Under the pieces are notes generated by a model. That model did not search any database and was not told the DNA's origin. It worked only from the letters and a program-made list of their open reading frames with translations. A stretch of DNA of 25,752 bases from a virus, in IMG/VR virus record IMGVR_UViG_3300048009_000104, positions 1 to 25,752 of that record. The stretch is one strand, 5' to 3'. This document shows positions 19,635 to 25,752 of the stretch, in pieces. The position numbers were made by a program, and so were the translations under genes. Position 1 is the stretch's first letter, and every line of letters begins with the position of its first letter.

Positions 19635-22469
19635 TTAATTCTTGGACGCAATGATTACGTCAACATATTGAACATTGATTGAGGCTGTGCCGCTCATGGA
19701 GTGGTTGTGAGAGCCGCCACCACCTGTGCTGTTCATTAGATTGCTGTTCGACCCGTTGTTTGCATTGGACATGTATCTGCCCCCAAGGGATGTTTGGTAT
19801 CCGAAATTGCTCTCGTTACTTTGGAAGAATTGACTGGTGTTATAGCCCCATCGGAGAGAGTGGTTGTGAGAAGGCATCTGACTGGTTGACAAAGTTGTGC
19901 TTCCTGTCGAACCACTGAGCGATGGTGTGCCCAAGGCGGTTGTAAAGGCGTTTGAACCGCCACTTCCAGCAGAGCCTGTGACAACACGCAGTGCCTTGTT
20001 GTTGTGGCTTGTTTGCTTAGTCCATCCGGTTGGTGCTGATGTTTGCTGGAATAGCATCTTTGTGCCAGATGCAAAGCCCGGTCCTTGTGGTCCAGTTGCG
20101 CCAGTTGCGCCAGTTGGGCCAGTTGGTCCTTGTGGCCCTTGTGGCCCCGTTGGTCCAGTGGCTCCAGTGGCTCCAGTGGCTCCATCATTTCCGTCAGATC
20201 CAGCGGACCCCGTGGCCCCTGTTGATCCTGTTGGCCCTTGCGGACCAGTGGGTCCGGTTGGTCCTGTGGGGCCAGTTGGTCCTTGAAGAGCCGCATTGGC
20301 TATTGTTTGCTTTTCCCATGCTCCCGCAGTCACGTCATACACGGGGATTAGGTCAGACGATACAGCATCTGTTCCTGTAGAAAATGCAGTGAGCGATGAG
20401 CCTACATTGCTTGCGTCTGTGACATCGGCATTGGCTTCGATAGCGTTCAACTTCGAATGATCAGCATCTGTAAAGACGTTGCTGTCGGACGCACTCTCAA
20501 CAAGCGCACGAATTTCTGATGCCGTTTGATCGGCAGTAGCTGATGCTTCGATGCCGTCTAGCTTTGAACCATCTGCTGATACATCACGGCCATCCACAGT
20601 TTGACTACCAGAGAAAGTAAGGTTGCCAGAAAGCTGTCCACCAGATAAGGCAAGGAATCCAGAGCCAGCAGTAACACCGCCTTCCCAAGCAGAACCATTA
20701 TAGACTTTTAAGGTGTTAGATGTGGTGTTGTAGAACAAATCACCTTCATCATTGCTCGAAGATGGATCGCGTGAGCCAATTCGGTATTTATCTGCAAAGT
20801 CATTAATACTGCTAAGATTAGTAGCAACCGTATTTACGTTCGCTATTGCACCGCCAACATTATTTACATTGGTAATCGCCCCTGCAACGGTGCTTACGTT
20901 AGATGATACTCCAGCAACCGTTGTTACGTTAGACGCAATCCCAGCCACAGTAGTTACGTCACTGACGATACCGGATACAGAATTAATATTACTTGCATTG
21001 CTTACAGCAGCGTTGATGTTGGAAGCATTGCTGACTGCACTATTTATGTTTGATGCGTTGCCAGCTACAGAAGTCACATTGGATGCAATGTTTTCTACAG
21101 CAGCCACATCGCTGCTTATGCCAGCTACAGTCGTTACATCACTGGCTATACCAGCAACAGTGTTAATATTAGACGCATTACTAACGGCAGAGTTGATGTT
21201 AGATGCGTTGCTTACAGCAGCATTAATATTTGAAGAATTACTAACTACAGCCGTTACATCACTGGATATGCCAGCAACCGTGTTTACGTTGCTAACAGCC
21301 CCAGCAACAGTATTTATATTGGATGCGTTGCTAACAGCAGCGTTAATATTTGAAGCATTGTTACCAGCAGCAACAATATTAGAAATATTGCCAGCTACAT
21401 TATTAATGTTTGATGCGTTACCAGCAACACTAGCAAGGTTATTAACATTAGTAGTTGTAGCCATTGTGTTGAGGTCAGACACAAAGTCAGAAGTGGCAAG
21501 CTGATTTAAGTCAGAAACGATATCGGCTGTTGCAAGGGTATTAATATCGCTAACAATGTCAGATGTTGCGAGGGTGTTGAGGTCGCTTACGATATCACTG
21601 GTTGCCAGTGTGTTAAGGTCACTAACAATGTCGCTTGTTGCCAAGGTATTGATGTCGTTTATTACATCTGTAACAGCCAGAGTATTTAGATCAGATACAA
21701 AATCGCTTGTAAGCAAGCTGGCCTTTGCAGCAACGCTAGTGATTTCAGATTCTTTGCCAGCAACTGTATTAATGTTAGAAGCATTGCTCACAACAGCATT
21801 GATATTGGTTGCGTTGCCAGCAACTGATGTAACATTGCCAGAGATTCCAGCTACTGTTGTTACGTTATTGGCAATACCAGCAACGGTCTGAATTGCATCT
21901 GTTGCGTCAGTGCCATCTTCGATATCTGCCAATGTCGCTATGTCAGCAGTAACAGCAGACAGGCTTGAAACATCAGCAATAGTAGGGCCAGCTTCCGGTA
22001 CGCCTGTTGTTGCATTAAAGCCTAAAACCGTACCTTTGCGTACATCCTTGAGAGGCAGTTCCATAGATGCAGCAGCATCACTATCTTGCAGACGCAATGA
22101 GCGATCAACGTCATCTTTGAGGTCAGCAAACTGAGCCGTAATTTTATCTAGCTCTGTGTTGAGAGCTGCTATGTTAAAGGAGCCAGAAGTTGGAAAGTCT
22201 GTGGTTCTAGCAAGATCGATATCGCGTGTAATAACAACCGTGCTGCCACCTGACGCACCTGTTACAGTCAGGGCTATCGTTCCCGTTGACCCGCTGCCAC
22301 CAGATGAAACCGTATAATGTGTGGTTGCTGATTTTTGCGTGCCATCAACATAGACATTTAGATCTGCTATGTCGAAAAACTCAAATGGCACAGTGAAGCT
22401 GGTCTGTGTAGCCCCCGCATTCACAGTGTAGGATATTCTCGGATTGTTATCAGTTAAACTAATAGTCAT
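19635..22469 (-). CDS. Tail fibre with T7-type anchor, repeats, collagen-like shaft and histidine-rich tip
   Basis: The 944-aa fibre has five parts. Residues 1-140 resemble the T7 gp17 N-terminal anchor ([20 protein letters not shown]) that joins the tail. Residues about 190-550 are repeats: N-A-S-N-I-N plus A-V-S, and A-G-I-x-S-x-V-T-T-V; around 254-340 a 12-residue repeat [12 protein letters not shown]. Then a mixed region with [20 protein letters not shown]. Residues 729-798 are Gly-Pro-x collagen-like. The C-terminal tip has paired HNH motifs (PSHNHS at 866-871 and GGSHNHS at 918-924) as in fibre tips that bind metal. It recognises the host surface. Confidence 0.92.
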   Translation of the reverse strand: MTISLTDNNPRISYTVNAGATQTSFTVPFEFFDIADLNVYVDGTQKSATTHYTVSSGGSGSTGTIALTVTGASGGSTVVITRDIDLARTTDFPTSGSFNIAALNTELDKITAQFADLKDDVDRSLRLQDSDAAASMELPLKDVRKGTVLGFNATTGVPEAGPTIADVSSLSAVTADIATLADIEDGTDATDAIQTVAGIANNVTTVAGISGNVTSVAGNATNINAVVSNASNINTVAGKESEITSVAAKASLLTSDFVSDLNTLAVTDVINDINTLATSDIVSDLNTLATSDIVSDLNTLATSDIVSDINTLATADIVSDLNQLATSDFVSDLNTMATTTNVNNLASVAGNASNINNVAGNISNIVAAGNNASNINAAVSNASNINTVAGAVSNVNTVAGISSDVTAVVSNSSNINAAVSNASNINSAVSNASNINTVAGIASDVTTVAGISSDVAAVENIASNVTSVAGNASNINSAVSNASNINAAVSNASNINSVSGIVSDVTTVAGIASNVTTVAGVSSNVSTVAGAITNVNNVGGAIANVNTVATNLSSINDFADKYRIGSRDPSSSNDEGDLFYNTTSNTLKVYNGSAWEGGVTAGSGFLALSGGQLSGNLTFSGSQTVDGRDVSADGSKLDGIEASATADQTASEIRALVESASDSNVFTDADHSKLNAIEANADVTDASNVGSSLTAFSTGTDAVSSDLIPVYDVTAGAWEKQTIANAALQGPTGPTGPTGPTGPQGPTGSTGATGSAGSDGNDGATGATGATGPTGPQGPQGPTGPTGATGATGPQGPGFASGTKMLFQQTSAPTGWTKQTSHNNKALRVVTGSAGSGGSNAFTTALGTPSLSGSTGSTTLSTSQMPSHNHSLRWGYNTSQFFQSNESNFGYQTSLGGRYMSNANNGSNSNLMNSTGGGGSHNHSMSGTASINVQYVDVIIASKN
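20076..20285 (-). repeat. Collagen-like Gly-x-y repeat in the tail fibre gene
   Basis: About 23 consecutive Gly-x-y triplets, mostly G-P-T, G-P-Q and G-A-T, correspond to residues 729-798. They should form a stiff trimeric shaft. Such tracts change length easily by recombination. Confidence 0.85.
20820..21902 (-). repeat. Degenerate tandem repeats in the tail fibre gene
   Basis: The stretch corresponding to residues about 190-550 is built of a 10-residue unit family (S-N-A-S-N-I-N-x-x-V and [10 protein letters not shown]). A run of seven or so 12-residue units [12 protein letters not shown] is inside it. Units differ enough at the DNA level to show long evolution. They look like heptad-like helical shaft segments. 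Confidence 0.8.
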
Positions 22470-22477
22470 GTCACCCT

Positions 22478-22496
22478 CGTATCATGCATTAATGCA
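22478..22496 (-). promoter_or_regulatory. Palindromic operator and -10-like box before the tail fibre
   Basis: TGCATTAATGCA (22485-22496) lies in the 41-bp gap between the internal virion protein and the fibre gene. Reading leftward it is followed after one base by GATACG (22478-22483), a weak -10. The ATG is 8 bases farther, with GAGGGTGAC as its RBS. TGTGCGT lies upstream in both this and the portal site. It likely controls a separate fibre-lysis transcript. Confidence 0.55.
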
Positions 22497-22510
22497 ATGC
22501 TCTACGCACA

Positions 22511-25500
22511 TTAATCCAGTGCATCGTTGATAAAATCACCCGCCATTGGAACAAGTGGAGACATTGGCATATTGCGCCAAAACTCTCTTGATGCCTCGTC
22601 AGTATCACCATTGAAAGCTGAGAAACCTGCACGCAGCCAAGATGCTATCATTCCGGGTGCCGCACCAAATGGTTCAGTTACCGCATCAAAACCATCAGGT
22701 TGATATTTCGGTGCAATGATAGAGTTCTCTGCGTCTACCAGCCCACCGCCAACAGCCATGTGTGTAGCTGTATATGCAAGATCAGTATAAATACCGAACA
22801 AGCCAGACTGATCTATAGTGCGCTGCATGATCTCAGCAGTGCTACGATTTTCAAACCAGTAATCATCGTGACGTAACTGCAAGACTGTGTAGCCCAACCC
22901 AAGCAGAGCAGCAGAACCGATCAGCCTGTGCTGTTTCATAGGATCAAACAAGCCAGCGGTAATACGATTGGTTGCACCCAGCATGAAATTCATAAACTGA
23001 AATGGATAGGTAAAAAACTGTGTCTCAAGACGCGCAAATTCTACAGATGAAGTAGACGCACGCTTGTCAGGCAAGAACATAGGCTCACCATTTAGATGAT
23101 TAATATTACGCATCCATGGACGAATCCTAACGTAAGCAACGCCATCCATAATACGAGGCTTATCAAATGAAGTTGCGTGCAGGATTGTGTTGCCGATACC
23201 AGCATTCATTGCTGTATCAAATTTTCTAACTAGATCTCTCTGCTGCTTAGTTGATTTGGGCCAGAGATCTACATTTGCATGGATGTATTTGTCACCACGT
23301 TCAAACGGATAGCCAGCTATAATCTTTGCATCTTGCTCAGTAAAGCCGTATCGCAGCATTTCTTTTACTTCAACTACAGTTGCCTTGCCATCAGCCCACT
23401 TAGTTAATGCCTGCATGTATTTGTCAGAGCGATAGACACCATCAATCTGTTTCATAAAGTAAGTCAGCGTACCCAAGCCATTACCCAAAACGGGTATGTT
23501 GTAATAAGCACGCGTAATCGGTGACAGGATTCGTTCTGTCAGATTAGGTGAGATGCCCTCAATATTATCTGCAATAAAACGCTGCTGAACATTATTCATT
23601 GCAAGTTCTGGCGCACCACCAGAGCGTTTTACTTCCCGTAATGCCTTGCCCATGATGCGCAAGTCTTTGCGCAAAGTAACTGGGGAAGCTATCGCTTTGA
23701 AACCATGCTGAAAAACAATGTTGGCTACGTCAGTAATTGATGCAATTGCTGCTGTATCAAGATAAGCCATGCCAGCTATTTCTTTAGTAGCCCTGCCAAA
23801 CTGATTATCCCAACGATCACGATGCTGAATGAAGTCACCCATTGTGCGCTCATATTCAAACGCCATGTCAGCACGCAAGGCAGCTATCTTTTTCTCAGAT
23901 TTACCTTCTGCACGCATTTCAACTTCAAACTCATCTAGTATGTCATCGATGCTTCGATTGCCAAAGTTGCGCACATATTCAACTCTGGCTCCAACACGCT
24001 GTGCATAGGAGTGAACAACAGACGGACCCTTGAGTATAAACTTAGATATTTTATGTTCAGGTATATCGATTGCCCTGTGACGCAGGTGCTTACCCTTTGG
24101 AATGCCCATCGATAACTCAAGATGAGTAATCGGATCGCCTTCTTCCATGATGGCATCAACAGCTTTTTCAGCTACCGTACGCGGGTTCTGTCTGGTTTCT
24201 GGGTTTAGATCGACAAATCTGTTTTGTTTGTCATTCCAAACCTTAGTGATTGGATTGGCACGGATATGTTCTTCGAACACATCGACCAGTTCGTTACGCA
24301 ACTCTTCTGATCTGTTAAGTGCAGCCTTGTCGTAATAGATAGGCCAGATATATCTGTCTGAATATTTGGTTTCCAACAGATCATTGACTAACTGCAAATC
24401 ATCCTTGGCTTTTTTGACTGCTGTTATTTGCTTTTCGGTCAGCCCTTTGACTTTTTCTTGAGCCTCGATGTTATCAATGAATTTCTGCAATGATTTTGCA
24501 CGGTCTTTGAAATACTGACCGTCATTGATCATGCCAAGTTCCTGCATATCAACTTTGTAATCATCAAAGAATTTTTTGACAGATGTCATCGCATCTTCAA
24601 ATGGCGCACTGAATGCATCAGTCTTGCCAGCCGAGCGTTGCAACATGGCTTCGACAACTGTTTGATACCAGTCATCAAAAGTTATAACGCCCTTCGATCT
24701 AGCAACAATATCATCTGTATTATAGCCAAAGATGTTGGCTCTGTTATCTCTACCAAATGTGTCATTTGACCAAAGATGTTGCAGTTCTTTGTTTAGTTCA
24801 ATCGATTTAGCCTGATGTGTACGCGCTGTGCGATAGACTGACTTCCATTGCGTTCTATTATTTGCCAGACCCTCAATTTCCATGTGATCGACACCAGCCA
24901 GCTTATGATAGAACACACGCATGGCGTCTGTTCCATCCTTCATAATTCGCTTTCCTGGTGTAGTTAGAATCTTGAAGGCCATTGAGGACGTAAATGGCGT
25001 TTGAGCCAGCCCATACCCCTTTAAAACGCGCTTATAGGCCTCTTTGTTAGTACGGTCTACATAAGCTGCTTGGCTCTCACCAGCTTTGCGCTTTGTCTTG
25101 GCGCGGATTGCCTCTCTGTTGGCAAGATATTCACCCCATTGAGAAGGAGAATTGAAATCTGTTTCACGGAAAGGAGTGGCACCCTCGACTTCTGGCTTCG
25201 TCCATGAGTGTAGGTTGTATGACTCATTGATTGCAGCTTCATCAAAGACGATCTTGTTAGACTTTCTGTCAAACTTTGTACCGCCTTCTGCACGGAACTC
25301 ATCAACAGCTTTGTTGTGCGCATCTAAATCAGCTTTGTATTTCGCAAGATTCTTTTCATAGGCACTTAAAGATGCCGCATGATTTTTTTGATTGATGCGA
25401 TTTTTTTCTTTGGTTGCTTTGATGTCTTTTCTGTTCTTTGCATTTTGCTGTGAGTTAAAAATGCGTGCAGAGCTGTTGGCTTGATCTATCTTTTTCTTTT

Positions 25501-25752
25501 GAGACGCATATTTATTTTTAGCTGCTGTGGTTTTTTTGATAGCAAGCTGCAAAGATTTGATGTCCTGCAAGTTGAGAGCTTTATACTCATCAACCGTCAT
25601 GTTCAGTCGCGCTGCTTCATCACGAACTGCTGCAAAGTTTGGACCCTGTAATTTTTTAAGGCGTTTTATGTCAGCCTTATACCCAGAAATTAGCCCTTCA
25701 AAGTTACCCCGTTCTGGTAACGGTTGAATCTGCCTGTTCCTAAGAACAGGCA
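22511..25752 (-). CDS. Very large internal-virion/ejection-like protein, 5' part missing
   Basis: The frame is open from its stop at 22511 through the right edge. An ATG at 25600 is inside the frame, and 50 further codons upstream to the edge have no stop and read on smoothly (QGPNFAAVRDEAARLN before MTVDEYKALN), so the true start is outside. At least 1079 residues are present. The N-terminal visible part is Lys/Ala/Gln-rich and coiled-coil-like (DIKSLQLAIKKTTAAKNKY); the C terminus has FMNFMLGATNRITAGLFDPM and small hydrophobic stretches. Size and position before the tail fibre match podovirus internal virion proteins that form the ejection channel, though no lytic-transglycosylase motif is visible. 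Confidence 0.78.
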   Translation of the reverse strand, partial: PVLRNRQIQPLPERGNFEGLISGYKADIKRLKKLQGPNFAAVRDEAARLNMTVDEYKALNLQDIKSLQLAIKKTTAAKNKYASQKKKIDQANSSARIFNSQQNAKNRKDIKATKEKNRINQKNHAASLSAYEKNLAKYKADLDAHNKAVDEFRAEGGTKFDRKSNKIVFDEAAINESYNLHSWTKPEVEGATPFRETDFNSPSQWGEYLANREAIRAKTKRKAGESQAAYVDRTNKEAYKRVLKGYGLAQTPFTSSMAFKILTTPGKRIMKDGTDAMRVFYHKLAGVDHMEIEGLANNRTQWKSVYRTARTHQAKSIELNKELQHLWSNDTFGRDNRANIFGYNTDDIVARSKGVITFDDWYQTVVEAMLQRSAGKTDAFSAPFEDAMTSVKKFFDDYKVDMQELGMINDGQYFKDRAKSLQKFIDNIEAQEKVKGLTEKQITAVKKAKDDLQLVNDLLETKYSDRYIWPIYYDKAALNRSEELRNELVDVFEEHIRANPITKVWNDKQNRFVDLNPETRQNPRTVAEKAVDAIMEEGDPITHLELSMGIPKGKHLRHRAIDIPEHKISKFILKGPSVVHSYAQRVGARVEYVRNFGNRSIDDILDEFEVEMRAEGKSEKKIAALRADMAFEYERTMGDFIQHRDRWDNQFGRATKEIAGMAYLDTAAIASITDVANIVFQHGFKAIASPVTLRKDLRIMGKALREVKRSGGAPELAMNNVQQRFIADNIEGISPNLTERILSPITRAYYNIPVLGNGLGTLTYFMKQIDGVYRSDKYMQALTKWADGKATVVEVKEMLRYGFTEQDAKIIAGYPFERGDKYIHANVDLWPKSTKQQRDLVRKFDTAMNAGIGNTILHATSFDKPRIMDGVAYVRIRPWMRNINHLNGEPMFLPDKRASTSSVEFARLETQFFTYPFQFMNFMLGATNRITAGLFDPMKQHRLIGSAALLGLGYTVLQLRHDDYWFENRSTAEIMQRTIDQSGLFGIYTDLAYTATHMAVGGGLVDAENSIIAPKYQPDGFDAVTEPFGAAPGMIASWLRAGFSAFNGDTDEASREFWRNMPMSPLVPMAGDFINDALD
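25731..25752. repeat. Inverted repeat ending exactly at the window edge
   Basis: TGCCTGTTC (25731-25739) is followed by four bases and its perfect inverse GAACAGGCA (25744-25752). The right copy ends at the last base. It lies inside the open frame of the large virion protein. A fold-back artefact during amplification or assembly is the simplest explanation; a real hairpin end is possible. Confidence 0.55.

Noticed and set aside
20752-21891. Long plus-strand open frames opposite the tail fibre
   Set aside because: They have Leu/Ala/Thr-rich repetitive translations that mirror the minus-strand repeats, no RBS, and lie entirely antisense to a certain gene.
20820-21902. Regularly repeated DNA resembling a CRISPR array
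   Set aside because: Repeats are degenerate, contiguous and in frame; they encode the fibre shaft and have no unique spacers.

Overview
The window looks like most of the genome of a temperate, short-tailed (podovirus-like) bacteriophage. This rests on a T7-type head-tail connector (portal), a two-domain large terminase, a T7-type tail-fibre anchor domain, a tyrosine integrase and a lambda-like repressor/Cro switch. No bacterial housekeeping genes are seen. The holin belongs to a family first known from the Rhodobacter gene transfer agent, and several tiny basic proteins resemble families common in marine phages. A marine alphaproteobacterial host is therefore a reasonable inference, but it is not proven. 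I did not find a phage DNA polymerase, RNA polymerase, helicase or tRNA gene.

Layout. (1) 1-6017, minus strand: DNA packaging and virion genes read right to left: an unknown 478-aa protein, a run of very small basic proteins, large terminase, a 70-aa protein, and the portal, which runs off the left edge. (2) 6090-6629, plus strand: a lone gene for a membrane-anchored or exported protein with its own terminator. (3) 6709-7086, minus: a terminase-small-subunit-like protein. (4) 7087-7622: a non-coding, strongly structured stretch. (5) 7623-10135, plus: an early cluster with a stand-alone DnaA domain IV protein and a DUF932-like protein. (6) 10205-11359: the immunity region, with the repressor leftward and Cro and a second HTH protein rightward. 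(7) 11322-15124, plus: replication and recombination genes: Zn-ribbon protein, resolvase-like nuclease, lambda-O-like initiator, helper protein, YqaJ-type exonuclease, HTH protein, ERF annealing protein, and a DUF736-like protein with an SSB-type acidic tail. (8) 15105-16947, plus: excisionase-like protein, integrase and three small genes. (9) 16948-17151: a convergent boundary with a promoter-like sequence and a large hairpin. (10) 17152-25752, minus: lysis genes (endolysin, holin, membrane proteins), a fibre-associated small protein, the tail fibre, and a very large internal-virion-like protein that is open through the right edge.

Both ends cut through late minus-strand genes. If the genome is read as a circle, the missing piece (rest of the portal, scaffold, capsid, tail tube, start of the internal virion protein) would lie between the two ends, so the window is probably a nearly complete but gapped phage genome.

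The most interesting signal is a 12-bp palindrome, TGCATTAATGCA, and close variants. It clusters in the repressor/Cro intergenic region and recurs at the portal, exonuclease and tail-fibre promoters, with variants near the post-integrase genes. In the four best cases it sits 1-2 bp upstream of a -10-like hexamer. This suggests one repressor directly controls early and late promoters across the genome. Other recurring features are a GGAGATC ribosome-binding motif before many early genes, TAATG/ATGA/TGATG stop-start overlaps, and several unusually long gene overlaps.
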